Assembly: GCA_037127585.1 (NCBI GenBank)
Contig: JBAXYB010000002.1
Coordinates: forward strand, 21,495-85,494
Origin: CAINDI01 sp037127585
GTDB taxonomy: Bacteria > Verrucomicrobiota > Verrucomicrobiia > Palsa-1439
DNA length: 64,000 nt
Reading direction: 5' to 3'
A model generated the notes under the pieces. The model was not told where the DNA came from. It ran no database searches and saw only the letters and a program-made list of their open reading frames with translations. The position numbers were made by a program, and so were the translations under genes. Positions 35,426-43,205 of the stretch are shown here, piece after piece (within the stretch, counting starts at the first letter, position 1; each line of letters starts with the position of its first letter).

Positions 35426-35641
35426 GCAGTCTCAACACGGCGAACAGAGACGTGGCCTCGGACCGCCCCTAAAAAACCCGGAGGGAGATTCTCACCACCG
35501 CCCCTCGTCGCCGCCCGCAGCAAGGAAACCCGCCGGACACCTACCGGACTGCGTAAATCATCGGCAGTACCGCCTTGCTGTGCACCCGCAACCGGTTCTG
35601 GAGCATTGCCAACGGACATAACCCGGCGTTAGCATAAAGCT
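35426..35641. other. non-coding stretch before the BRCT gene
   Basis: No convincing gene is seen in this part of the 247-bp gap between parA and the BRCT gene. A short open frame (35406-35621) has no homology-like features. ACATAACCCGGCGTTAGC close to the BRCT start vaguely resembles an integron attC end, but no full site forms. Confidence 0.4.
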
Positions 35642-36250
35642 ATGAGCGCATCCAATCGCCAGAAGAAGATCCTCGCTTTTTTCAAAGTTCCTTTTTCTCC
35701 AAAAATTTCCGTCGGTGCCGCAGGGTGGGAGATTGCCGAACTAATGGAGGACGACGCATGTCGCGAACGATGGCGTCGCTACCTTTATCTGACAAAAGAC
35801 TTTGGTTCCACCTCCGACCAATTGATTCCGGTCAGTGAGAAAGAAATTGAGGCAGTAACTATTCCTGAGGGGTGGAGTTCTTCGGAGGCAATCAAAGAAT
35901 TTCAGAGTGAGGTAGTCGCTCAAGAGCTAGTTGACCACTCGCCATTTGACCAGCCGCAGCCGGTTGTTGAGTTTCCGCACCGTAGTTTCATTTTCACAGG
36001 CAAATTCGCTTTTGGTTCCCGTAATGCTTGCCAAGCAGCTGTGATTGAACGCGGCGCGTTCGCGCCAGACCAGAAATCCATAACGCACGAAATTAACTAT
36101 CTAGTTATCGGCGCGGAGGGAAGCAAGGCGTGGAAGCGCGGTTCATACGGCAACAAGATTGAGGCAGCAATTCTGGCTCGCCGTGAATACGGCTCGCCTG
36201 CGATTATTTCCGAGAAGCATTGGACCGCATCTCTAACAAGAACATCCTAA
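35642..36250 (+). CDS. BRCT-domain protein of atypical composition
   Basis: This is a 202-residue protein. Its second half (about 108-195) is a BRCT domain: HRSFIFTGKFAFGSRNACQA, then ITHEINYLVIG and GSYGNKIEAAILARREYG, like the BRCT of NAD-dependent DNA ligases. The first half is charged and unrecognised. BRCT domains bind phosphoproteins or DNA ends; the role here is unknown. Codon use is clearly more AT-rich than that of its neighbours. It lies just 3' of tRNA-Arg and is bracketed by a degenerate tRNA-end copy, pointing to horizontal acquisition. Confidence 0.75.
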   Translation: MSASNRQKKILAFFKVPFSPKISVGAAGWEIAELMEDDACRERWRRYLYLTKDFGSTSDQLIPVSEKEIEAVTIPEGWSSSEAIKEFQSEVVAQELVDHSPFDQPQPVVEFPHRSFIFTGKFAFGSRNACQAAVIERGAFAPDQKSITHEINYLVIGAEGSKAWKRGSYGNKIEAAILARREYGSPAIISEKHWTASLTRTS

Positions 36251-36335
36251 GCCAGCCTCCACCACCGGCACCCTGAGCCGCCGGCCCGGGGCTTGAGCAA
36301 GCCACCACTGGGGCGATAATCCCGGGCGCAGGACT

Positions 36336-36359
36336 TTGGGTGATAACTTGGGTGATAAC
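36336..36359. repeat. tandem 12-bp direct repeat
   Basis: TTGGGTGATAAC occurs twice back to back (36336-36347, 36348-36359), and a diverged third copy (TGGGGCGATAAT) lies about 25 bp earlier. They sit between the BRCT gene and tRNA-Arg in an otherwise gene-free 190-bp gap. They could be arm-type or regulatory protein sites. Confidence 0.6.
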
Positions 36360-36440
36360 TCGGTTTTTGCGCATTTGGGGAGCGTCGCGACTGCTTGGGC
36401 GCAGTTCGCACAAGTTGCTTACTGGCAGGACTAAATCGAG

Positions 36441-36517
36441 TGGTGCGGCCGGCGGGAGTCGAACCCACAACCTTTGCCTTCGGAGGGCAACGCTCTATCC
36501 AGTTGAGCTACGGCCGC
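36441..36517 (-). tRNA. tRNA-Arg (anticodon CCG)
   Basis: A complete cloverleaf reads on the minus strand: acceptor GCGGCCG/CGGCCGC, D-arm GCTC/GAGC, anticodon stem TTGCC/GGCAA around loop CTCCGAA (anticodon CCG, reading CGG), and T-arm GTGGG/CCCGC around TTCGACT. The discriminator is A at 36444 and the CCA tail is encoded at 36441-36443. Confidence 0.96.
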
Positions 36518-36611
36518 ACTTGTCAAACGCGGCGCACTCTAGCGGCGCCCGCGCCGCTGTTCAACCTCGAAAAAAGTGCGGCAAGTTTGGGGCGCTACTG
36601 GACGCTGTTAC

Positions 36612-36683
36612 TGTGGGAGCGCCCTTCCGGGCGCGATTTGCTCGAATGACCAACCCGGTCGCGCCCGGAAGGGCGCTCCCACA
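36612..36683. repeat. GTGGGAGC-type palindromic repeat, intergenic
   Basis: Perfect 25-bp arms at 36612-36636 and 36659-36683, beginning TGTGGGAGCGCCCTTCCGGG, around a 22-bp centre. It is the largest thing in the 267-bp gap between tRNA-Arg and rph. Otherwise only the rph upstream region is present there. Confidence 0.9.
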
Positions 36684-36784
36684 ACTGGCCAGCCGGATTT
36701 TGATGGTGGTGTCAAAAGGCCCAAGCTAGGGATCGACCCAGAAATAACTTGCCGCTACTCGGCGCGCCGGTCATCCTTCGCGCC

Positions 36785-37507
36785 ATGAAACGTTTTGATG
36801 GTCGCTTGGTGGATCAACTGCGGACACTGAAAATCCAGCCGAATTATCTCGCCACGCCGGCCGGCTCGGTGCTCATCGAAATGGGGAAGACACGCGTCAT
36901 CTGCGCCGCGTCGATCGAGGACGGGGTGCCGCGGTGGATGAAGGAACAGAAGGTCGTCGGCGGGTGGGTGACGGCGGAGTATTCGATGTTGCCCTATTCG
37001 ACTTCGCCCCGGAAATCCCGGGAAGTCGCCAAGGGCAAGGTCGAGGGGCGGACGCAGGAGATTCAGCGGCTCATCGGCCGGTCCATACGGGCGGTGACGG
37101 ATATGACGAAGCTCGGGGAGCGAACGGTGTGGGTCGATTGCGATGTGCTCGAAGCCGATGGCGGGACGCGGACGGCGTCGATTACCGGGGCGTATGTGGC
37201 GATGCAGTTGGCGATGCAGAAGTTGATGGCGCTGAGTTTGGTGAAGGAGAATCCGGTCACGGCGGCGGTGGCGGCGGTGAGCGTGGGAGTGATCGAGGGG
37301 ACGCCGTTGTTGGATTTGAATTATGTCGAGGACGTGGCGGCGGCGGTGGACATGAATGTGGTGATGACGGATGCCGGGCGGTTTGTGGAGGTGCAGGGGA
37401 CGGGCGAGGAGTCAACGTTCAGCCGGGAGGAGTTGAACGAATTGCTCCGGTTGGGCGAGCGCGGGATTCAGGAGTTGCTCGCGGCGCAGCAGCAGGCGCT
37501 GAAGTAA
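36785..37507 (+). CDS. rph: ribonuclease PH
   Basis: RNase PH trims tRNA 3' ends by phosphorolysis. The 240-residue protein has the family's KTRVICAASIEDGVPRW, the phosphate-binding GRTQEIQRLIGRSIRAV with key arginines, and CDVLEADGGTRTASITGAYVA. I start at ATG 36785 (MKRFDGRLVDQLR), which matches the family's (M)xRxDGRxxDQLR opening. It ends 43 bp before the convergent thioredoxin gene. Confidence 0.96.
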   Translation: MKRFDGRLVDQLRTLKIQPNYLATPAGSVLIEMGKTRVICAASIEDGVPRWMKEQKVVGGWVTAEYSMLPYSTSPRKSREVAKGKVEGRTQEIQRLIGRSIRAVTDMTKLGERTVWVDCDVLEADGGTRTASITGAYVAMQLAMQKLMALSLVKENPVTAAVAAVSVGVIEGTPLLDLNYVEDVAAAVDMNVVMTDAGRFVEVQGTGEESTFSREELNELLRLGERGIQELLAAQQQALK

Positions 37508-37516
37508 AAACACCAT

Positions 37517-37541
37517 CGCGGCTCACAGAGCCGCGGCTACA
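37517..37541. repeat. half TGTAGC-type palindromic element
   Basis: Hairpin CGCGGCTC ACA GAGCCGCG followed by GCTACA. It matches one half of the 27818-27889 element. Lying between the convergent rph and trxA genes, it may also act as a weak bidirectional terminator. Confidence 0.65.
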
Positions 37542-37549
37542 CCGGCTGG

Positions 37550-37882
37550 TTAGCCGATGTGGGCGGCTAACTTCTTTTCGAGGTCTTTCTTGCCGACCAT
37601 GCCGACGAGTTGCTCTTTCACGACGCCGCCTTTGAAGATGAGCAGGGTCGGGATTGCGCGCACGTTGAACTTGGTCGCGAGATCTTGATTTTCGTCGACG
37701 TTAATCTTGGCAATTTTGACCTTGCCGACTTTTTCGTCGGCGATTTCGTCGAGGACCGGCGCGATGGCTTTGCAGGGGCCGCACCATTCCGCCCAGAAAT
37801 CCACAAGGACCGGCACGGTGGACTTCACGACTTCTTGATCGAAATTACTGCCGCTGATTGTGACAATATTGGCGCTGGCCAT
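37550..37882 (-). CDS. trxA: thioredoxin
   Basis: This is a 110-residue cytoplasmic thioredoxin with the active site WCGPC in DFWAEWCGPCKAIAP and the cis-proline segment IPTLLIFKGG. There is no signal peptide, so it is a general disulfide reductant. It may re-reduce targets, including the C-terminal cysteines of the class II reductase. It is monocistronic between a palindromic element and a membrane protein gene. Confidence 0.97.
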   Translation of the reverse strand: MASANIVTISGSNFDQEVVKSTVPVLVDFWAEWCGPCKAIAPVLDEIADEKVGKVKIAKINVDENQDLATKFNVRAIPTLLIFKGGVVKEQLVGMVGKKDLEKKLAAHIG

Positions 37883-37942
37883 AAAAGGGTCTCCAGTTGG
37901 TTGATCGGTTAGATGCCGTTCGGTGTGGAACGGTTCAAAATT

Positions 37943-38437
37943 CTATTGGACTTGGCCTAATGAGAATAGGTAGCCGGCCACCGCCAGCGCCACAAGCATC
38001 GCGGCAATGGCCAAGCCGACGTCGATGCCACTGATGGTTGCGGCTGCGGCCACCGGGCGAGCGGCCGGTGCAGGAGCCACGGTTGGGGCCGCGGCCGCCG
38101 GAGTCGCTGACGAAATTTGGGACGTGCCTTCTTCGCGCTTGAGTTTGACGGTCGGGCGCGGGGTTTCGGGCAGACCGGGCTTGGCGGCCGGCACTTGCAC
38201 GCGCGAGGTGTCTTTCTTTGGCTTTGGTGTGGCCACGGGCATGCCCATGACGGCGGTCTCTTTCTTGGATTCGTCGTCAGTCGGGGCCGCGCCGGGCGCG
38301 GTGGCGGCTTTCAACCGGACGGTAGGCGTCGGTGAGCCAGCCGGTTTGACGGTCCCGGCTTGCGGTAAGTTAATGCGGACGGTGTCCTTCTTGGAATCGT
38401 CGTCAGGAACATTTTGAATCGGTTGCTCGTCAGCCAT
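37943..38437 (-). CDS. low-complexity tail-anchored membrane protein
   Basis: I do not recognise this 164-residue protein. It consists of a disordered cytoplasmic part rich in Pro, Ala, Lys and Thr with three related units (DDDSKKDTVRINLP, DDESKKETAVMGMP, KPKKDTSRVQVP), each with an xKK(D/E)T core, plus RPTVKL/TPTVRL echoes. A single C-terminal span follows (about 141-160, GLAIAAMLVALAVAGYLF). No signal peptide is present. The repeats may be phosphorylation or binding sites. Confidence 0.7.
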   Translation of the reverse strand: MADEQPIQNVPDDDSKKDTVRINLPQAGTVKPAGSPTPTVRLKAATAPGAAPTDDESKKETAVMGMPVATPKPKKDTSRVQVPAAKPGLPETPRPTVKLKREEGTSQISSATPAAAAPTVAPAPAARPVAAAATISGIDVGLAIAAMLVALAVAGYLFSLGQVQ

Positions 38438-38523
38438 GGGATATATCCTCCGAAGTGCGGCGGCAGAATACGCGGCGGCAGGGCGGGCGTCAACTTCTTT
38501 GACGGTATCCCGAAATGACCGGC

Positions 38524-39795
38524 TCAGGCTTTTTTGACGCAGCAGTGCAGGATGTCGTAGGGCTTGATGTCTTTGAGTTGTGGGCCGGTAACGAGATAGA
38601 TGCTATCGGTCAGCCGTTCGACGCTGCGGTGGTAGTCCCACCGGAGCATCGCGGTGTGTTGGACGACGAACCGCGGATCGTCATCCCGGAAACACGAGAC
38701 GCAACTCGGGTCCGGCAGGCCAACGAGGAATTGGTCGGCGCTGAGGTTGTGCGCGGTCGTCTCATAGAAATCGGCAAACATGATGAACGACGCCGCAAAT
38801 GGATGATCGACGTAGCTGATGGCGCGGGTTTCGCCTTCGTCATCGCGCAAGCCGCGCGGCGCGGTGGGCGGGATGGCGTAGAGGTTTTCCAGAAGGTCGT
38901 TGCGGATGGCGGCGAGCGAATCAATGCCCCAGGATTTGAGGCGTTCGCCATTGACGCCGTAGTTGAACACGGTGCCTTGGATCACCGCCCCGAGCGCCAG
39001 GCCCGGCCAGAGTTTCAACCGATGCGCCGGTAACGCGCCGCTGCCGGTACGAAAAAGTTTCGGGAACAACAGCGGTTTGACCGATTTGAGGCAAGTGAGA
39101 TCCGGCACGTCGTCGCCGCAGTAGTCGAGCAAGCCCATGTGGGACTCGATCAATTCATCCATGCGCTCCGGCTCCTGGAGGTAGTGGTTGAAAAGATGTT
39201 CGAGCAGGATTGTCTGGCCGTCGGCAAGAGTCAGGGAGAGGCCGGTCGGGGGTTGGTTGACGAGTTGCGGGCGGTGCCGTTTCAACAAGCAGTAGTAATA
39301 ATTTGTGAAACTATTGGCGTCGAGGTGATGGATATTGGTCAGCAAGAGGGAATTGATAATGCCGTCCAAATCCTCGTCATCCACTCCTGCATCGGTGCTC
39401 CGGCACCGGTAGAGGCCGCGCACTTGCGTATCGCCCCGCGTGAACACCCACGCCCGCGTATGGCCAAAATCCGTCGCATGCGCCTCGTCCTTCGGTTCGA
39501 TCCGCGTGTAGGTCGTGTACGCGAAATTCATGTAATCGCGACTGCGGCGTTGAATGTGAGGCTCGCCGATTTGCGCCCAGGTGCGGCGTTCGGCTTCGGT
39601 CAACGTGCGGAGCGTTTTCTCGGGGCGCAATTCGTCCACATTCGGCTGGTCAAATTCGTACGCCTCAATTTTGAGATAGCCGCCCGTGGTGAGGCTCGCC
39701 AAACTCACGTGTTGCGAGCCTTCATGCGTCAGCGGTAACCACCCCTCGGGGTAGTCCAGCGTATAAAGGCTCTCGGGATCGCTGTATTCAGGCAT
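38524..39795 (-). CDS. conserved hypothetical protein with PsbP/DUF1795-like N-terminus
   Basis: This 423-residue soluble protein lacks a signal peptide. Residues 10-155 (YTLDYPEGWLPL, then GGYLKIEAYEF and TRAWVFTRGDTQVRGLYRC) resemble the Mog1/PsbP/DUF1795 fold. The remaining 270 residues are not recognised; they include SDPSC-like cysteine pairs (CVSCF) and a DILHCCVKKA end. Its function is unknown. It is convergent-free, standing between the tail-anchored protein and the divergent leuD-like gene. Confidence 0.65.
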   Translation of the reverse strand: MPEYSDPESLYTLDYPEGWLPLTHEGSQHVSLASLTTGGYLKIEAYEFDQPNVDELRPEKTLRTLTEAERRTWAQIGEPHIQRRSRDYMNFAYTTYTRIEPKDEAHATDFGHTRAWVFTRGDTQVRGLYRCRSTDAGVDDEDLDGIINSLLLTNIHHLDANSFTNYYYCLLKRHRPQLVNQPPTGLSLTLADGQTILLEHLFNHYLQEPERMDELIESHMGLLDYCGDDVPDLTCLKSVKPLLFPKLFRTGSGALPAHRLKLWPGLALGAVIQGTVFNYGVNGERLKSWGIDSLAAIRNDLLENLYAIPPTAPRGLRDDEGETRAISYVDHPFAASFIMFADFYETTAHNLSADQFLVGLPDPSCVSCFRDDDPRFVVQHTAMLRWDYHRSVERLTDSIYLVTGPQLKDIKPYDILHCCVKKA

Positions 39796-39854
39796 GCCAA
39801 CCCTTTAAGCAGAAGCCTTGCCAGCCCGATTTCGATGCGCTACTTTGCCCGCCT

Positions 39855-40403
39855 ATGAGCAAGATCATCCGTGGTCGGGCCTACGTGGTTCGCGACAATA
39901 TTGACACTGACCAAATCATCCCGGCCCAATATCTGGCACTGGTGCCGACGATTCCCGACGAATACGAAAAACTCGGCAGCTACGCGTTGTGTGGCCTCCC
40001 CAAAGACCAATACCCGACTCCCTACGTTGCCGCCGGTACCACAAAGACCACGTACCCAATTGTCATTGCGGGTCGCAATTTTGGTTGTGGCAGCTCCCGC
40101 GAACACGCGCCCATCGCGCTCGGGGCGACCGGTTGCACCGCCGTAGTCTCGGAAGGATTTGCCCGGATCTTCTTTCGCAATTGCGTGGCGACCGGCGAAC
40201 TCTACCCCGTCGAAAGCACCCAACGCCTGTGCGATTTGGTGCAGACCGGTGACGAAGTTGAACTCGATCTCGATGCCAACACAGTCACGCTCCTCAAGTC
40301 CGGCCAGGTAGTGGCCACGAAACCACTCGGCGATGCACGGCCCGTCATTGATGTCGGCGGCATTTTCGAGTACGCCCGCGCCACCGGGATGATCAAGCGC
40401 TAG
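39855..40403 (+). CDS. leuD: 3-isopropylmalate dehydratase small subunit (LeuD/HacB-type)
   Basis: This is the 182-residue swivel-domain subunit of an aconitase-family isomerase. NIDTDQIIPAQYL near the start and GRNFGCGSSREHAP are the family signatures. The subfamily could serve isopropylmalate (leucine) or homoaconitate. The large subunit (LeuC) with the iron-sulfur cluster is not adjacent. The gene starts 59 bp from the divergent hypothetical gene. Confidence 0.92.
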   Translation: MSKIIRGRAYVVRDNIDTDQIIPAQYLALVPTIPDEYEKLGSYALCGLPKDQYPTPYVAAGTTKTTYPIVIAGRNFGCGSSREHAPIALGATGCTAVVSEGFARIFFRNCVATGELYPVESTQRLCDLVQTGDEVELDLDANTVTLLKSGQVVATKPLGDARPVIDVGGIFEYARATGMIKR

Positions 40404-40407
40404 CCGC

Positions 40408-41457
40408 TTACCGGCCCATCAGCCGGTGGACGAGCCACACGCCCACCACCGCGACCCCGGCAAGGATCATCCAGTACTTGTCCCACCACGATGCCGTGTC
40501 CTGTAAAATATCCGTGGACACCGGCGCCCCATCACTCGCCGCCGCGACAGCCGGTGCAGCGGGCGTGAGCCGGCGGTTTATCTCCGCCAGTTGGGCGCGC
40601 ATCTTCTCCACCTGCGGGCGCAACTTCTTCAATTGCGATTCAGCGGCCGTCAATTCAGTTTGGGCGCGCAACCGATTGCTGCTTTCGACCCCGAGTTTGC
40701 CGTCACCGGGAGACGGATTGGCCTTCGCCGGCTTCGCCGAGCCCTGCGCTCTCTCCAACCGGTGTTGCGCGGCGGCGAGTTCGGGCTCGAGTTGCTCGAG
40801 CTGCGGCTGCAAGACGACCCGCCACGCCGTCAACGCCTCCGTCGCTTGCCGGTTGGCGAGGGCTTCCGTCACCCCGCTGGGACGCAGCGCGAGCAAGGCG
40901 TCGTAAGCGCGCACGGCCTGCGGCCATTGTTTGGCTGCGAACGCGTCGTTTCCTTGTTTCATCAAGGTCTGGATATTGTCGCGCAGTTGCCGCTTCTCGC
41001 GTTCCTCCTTCGTGAGCCACGTGCCGTCGACTTTGACCATGCCGGCAGCGACCTTCTGGCGCTCTGCTTGCCACTGCGCGAGCCGGTCAGTGACCTCTTG
41101 TTCGTACGACGAACCGGGATAGGTCGTCAGGAAGTTTTGCAATTCGCCAATCGCTTTATCATAGGCCACCACCGAAGCACTCGTGTCCGGATCCGGTCCA
41201 GTTTTGGCCAACGTCTGGTACGCCCGCTGCATGGCCACGACTCGCTTTTGTTCCGGGGTCCACCGCGCGAAAGTGGTCACGGTCGATTTGGGGATGACCT
41301 GGTTCTGCAAAATCGTGCCGCCAGCGATGGCCACCTCGATGGTGAGGTTGGACTCGGTCTCGCCGACGATGGTTCCTTCCACCGTCTTGCCGTCGTGGAG
41401 TTGGATCGTGTCCGCCGACACGGTGGCCACCAACACGAATAGCCAACGCCACTTCAT
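40408..41457 (-). CDS. exported coiled-coil protein with C-terminal membrane anchor
   Basis: This is a 349-residue protein with signal peptide MKWRWLFVLVATVSA. It has a small beta module (TIQLHDGKTVEGTIVGE, residues about 17-70), helical and TPR-like segments (about 80-215), an Ala/Gln/Glu-rich coiled coil (about 215-300) and a C-terminal span (WMILAGVAVVGVWLVHRL). The DGKTVEGTIVGE module recalls the NGDxxxGTV modules of the protein at 45345. Function is unknown. It overlaps folB by ATGA. Confidence 0.68.
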   Translation of the reverse strand: MKWRWLFVLVATVSADTIQLHDGKTVEGTIVGETESNLTIEVAIAGGTILQNQVIPKSTVTTFARWTPEQKRVVAMQRAYQTLAKTGPDPDTSASVVAYDKAIGELQNFLTTYPGSSYEQEVTDRLAQWQAERQKVAAGMVKVDGTWLTKEEREKRQLRDNIQTLMKQGNDAFAAKQWPQAVRAYDALLALRPSGVTEALANRQATEALTAWRVVLQPQLEQLEPELAAAQHRLERAQGSAKPAKANPSPGDGKLGVESSNRLRAQTELTAAESQLKKLRPQVEKMRAQLAEINRRLTPAAPAVAAASDGAPVSTDILQDTASWWDKYWMILAGVAVVGVWLVHRLMGR

Positions 41458-41804
41458 CGTTGCGTCCGGTAAATCTCGATCGCCACGTACTGCGAGCCGG
41501 GAATGCTGAATTTCTTCACTTCGACCGTTACCGCCACCGCGAGGCGCTTTTGCAGAATCGCCCCGGCAATTTCGTCGGCCACCGCTTCCACTAATTTGCG
41601 CGGCCGTTGCGCCACGACTTGTTTAACGAGGTCCGTGACGACGTCGTAGCCGGTGGTGGACGCTTCCATGTCGGTGCGGCCGGCCTCAGCGAGATCGCGT
41701 TCCATGATCACCGTGACCAAGAGCCGTTGCGTGTGGGCCCGTTCGGCCGCCGTTACGCCGATGTTGGTTTGGACTTCTAAATCCTTGATTGTGATTTTAT
41801 CCAT
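41454..41804 (-). CDS. folB: dihydroneopterin aldolase
   Basis: FolB cleaves dihydroneopterin in folate synthesis. The 116-residue protein has the short family length and conserved elements: IGVTAAERAHTQRL near the start, VADEIAGAIL in the middle, and VEVKKFSIPGSQYVAIEI near the end with the conserved lysine. It overlaps both neighbours by a few bases. Folate supply fits the GlyA and purine genes elsewhere in the window, but they are not linked here. Confidence 0.9.
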   Translation of the reverse strand: MDKITIKDLEVQTNIGVTAAERAHTQRLLVTVIMERDLAEAGRTDMEASTTGYDVVTDLVKQVVAQRPRKLVEAVADEIAGAILQKRLAVAVTVEVKKFSIPGSQYVAIEIYRTQR

Positions 41805-42429
41805 GGTCGCTCAAACGTTGCTGCAATTCCCCGAGGTGCTCACAAATCCAGTCCGGCTGCGTCGCCTGAAGTGTCTCGCAATGATTGTACCCCGTCAAGA
41901 CCGCGCACGTGTGGACGCCGCCCGCCTTACCGGCGGCGATGTCGTGCTCCATGTCGCCCACGAAAACCGCTTCACCCGGCACGATCTGATTCTCCGCGAG
42001 GATCTGATGAATCGCCTGCGTCTTATCCTCGATGCCGATGTACGCCTTCGTGACGTACCGGTCGACGCCGAACCGCCGGGCTTGCTGGTCATACGTGTGT
42101 TGGTCCACCGTGCTGGCGATGAACACGCCAAGCTGCTGTTGCCGGCAAAACTCCAAAAACCCGAGCGTGTGCGGCAGCAATGTGATGGTGCCGAGCAGTT
42201 GGTGATACTCCGCGAGAAAGACTTCTTCCAGTTTCGCCTGCGGCACCTGCGGGATCCGGCGCTCGTAAAAACGGCGGACCGGCAAACAAAAATCCCGGCG
42301 AAACTCATCCAGCGTCAACGCCGGCAACCCGAACATTTGAAAAACGTGATTAGTCGTTGCGAACACCGGCGGCAAGTCGTCCACCAGCGTGCCGGACCAG
42401 TCGAGGATGACGTGCCGGATGTGCATCAA
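41797..42429 (-). CDS. HAD-family hydrolase with altered DxD motif
   Basis: This is a 210-residue HAD protein of the phosphoglycolate phosphatase type with a helical cap. Motif I is DWSGTLVDD: the nucleophile Asp10 is present, but the second Asp, which acts as general acid, is Ser12. Motif II is IASTVDQ, motif III the Lys in EDKTQAIHQ, motif IV VGDMEHDI. Phosphonatases also lack the second Asp (DxA). It may therefore be a phosphonatase-like or slow enzyme, or one acting on non-phosphate substrates. It overlaps hpf by ATGA. Confidence 0.85.
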   Translation of the reverse strand: MMHIRHVILDWSGTLVDDLPPVFATTNHVFQMFGLPALTLDEFRRDFCLPVRRFYERRIPQVPQAKLEEVFLAEYHQLLGTITLLPHTLGFLEFCRQQQLGVFIASTVDQHTYDQQARRFGVDRYVTKAYIGIEDKTQAIHQILAENQIVPGEAVFVGDMEHDIAAGKAGGVHTCAVLTGYNHCETLQATQPDWICEHLGELQQRLSDHG

Positions 42430-42764
42430 GCTTTTTCACGGGCGCGCGGCGACCGCCGGTTGCGGTTGGCGAGTTCGTTGGTCTTGCGTTTGCGCAATTG
42501 CCGCTCAATTTTCTCCGCCACGATGTCCAGCGCCAGCCGCGGCTCCGGCCCGATTTGTTCCGCGCTCAAGTCCCGCCCCGGTAACTCGATCAAGACCCGC
42601 ACGACATATTGGGCCTGATTCGCATGTGCGCTGGATTTCCGAAACCGGACCCGGGCCCGGATGGCGCGCGGCGCGTACTGTTCGACGCGCCCGATTTTTT
42701 CCTCGACTGCCTCGCGCAAAGCTTCCGTCAAAACAACGCCGTCGGTGTGAATGAGAATATCCAT
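42426..42764 (-). CDS. hpf: short ribosome hibernation promoting factor
   Basis: This 112-residue protein has the HPF/RaiA domain: MDILIHTDGVVLTEALREAV, then KIGRVEQYAPRAIRARVRF and RPGR-like DLSAEQIGPEP. It binds stalled 30S subunits in stationary phase and favours 70S dimers or inactive ribosomes. It has only the N-terminal domain (short form). The Arg/Lys-rich tail is typical. It overlaps the HAD gene by ATGA. Confidence 0.88.
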   Translation of the reverse strand: MDILIHTDGVVLTEALREAVEEKIGRVEQYAPRAIRARVRFRKSSAHANQAQYVVRVLIELPGRDLSAEQIGPEPRLALDIVAEKIERQLRKRKTNELANRNRRSPRAREKA

Positions 42765-42827
42765 ATGCCGGCATGCTAACAGCCGGCGCGCCGAGACTCA
42801 AGCGGGCAAACAGTCCACGGTTTGCCC

Positions 42828-43205
42828 TTATAACTCGAACGCATGGGGCAGCAGTTCCGCGAGCCGGTAGGTCTGGATGCGCTTTAGGTTGCGCGAGTCG
42901 GCGCAGATGACGGTCAGGTCGCCGAACTCCGCCAAGACTTGCCGGCACGCGCCGCAGGGGCTGAGCGCTTGGCTCGGCGCGATGACCGCGATGGCTTGGA
43001 ATTGCCGGTGACCTTCGCTGACGGCTTTCGTCAGGGCCACGCGTTCGGCGCAAATGGTCAAACCGTAGCTGGCGTTCTCGACGTTGCAGCCGGTGTAGAT
43101 CTGGCCGGACTTCGTGAGCAGCGCGGCACCGACAGGAAACTTGGAGTACGGGGCGTGGGCGTGACGTTGGGCGGCTTTGGCGGCGGCGAGGAGTTTCTTA
43201 TTCAT
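42828..43205 (-). CDS. cdd: cytidine deaminase
   Basis: This is a 125-residue homotetrameric-type cytidine deaminase. The zinc site is Cys-Ala-Glu in TICAERVAL with the catalytic glutamate, plus SPCGACRQVLAEF. The substrate-binding segment is SKFPVGAALLTKSGQIY. It converts cytidine or deoxycytidine to uridine. It overlaps punA by ATGA, and the three genes deoA, punA and cdd form a nucleoside salvage operon. Confidence 0.95.
   Translation of the reverse strand: MNKKLLAAAKAAQRHAHAPYSKFPVGAALLTKSGQIYTGCNVENASYGLTICAERVALTKAVSEGHRQFQAIAVIAPSQALSPCGACRQVLAEFGDLTVICADSRNLKRIQTYRLAELLPHAFEL

Noticed and set aside
35406..35621. 71-codon plus-strand open frame
   Set aside because: No start signal, no conserved features, and it covers the presumed att-like remnant.
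35404..35641. tmRNA-like 5' motif GGATTCGACGCAG on the plus strand
   Set aside because: No matching T-arm, CCA end or tag-peptide frame with an Ala-Ala stop was found; the motif is better explained as a degenerate tRNA-Arg 3' end on the other strand.
35600..35641. Integron attC-like end (ACATAACCCGGCGTTAGC) before the BRCT gene
   Set aside because: The partner box is only about 15 bp away, too short for an attC, and no integrase or cassette array is present.
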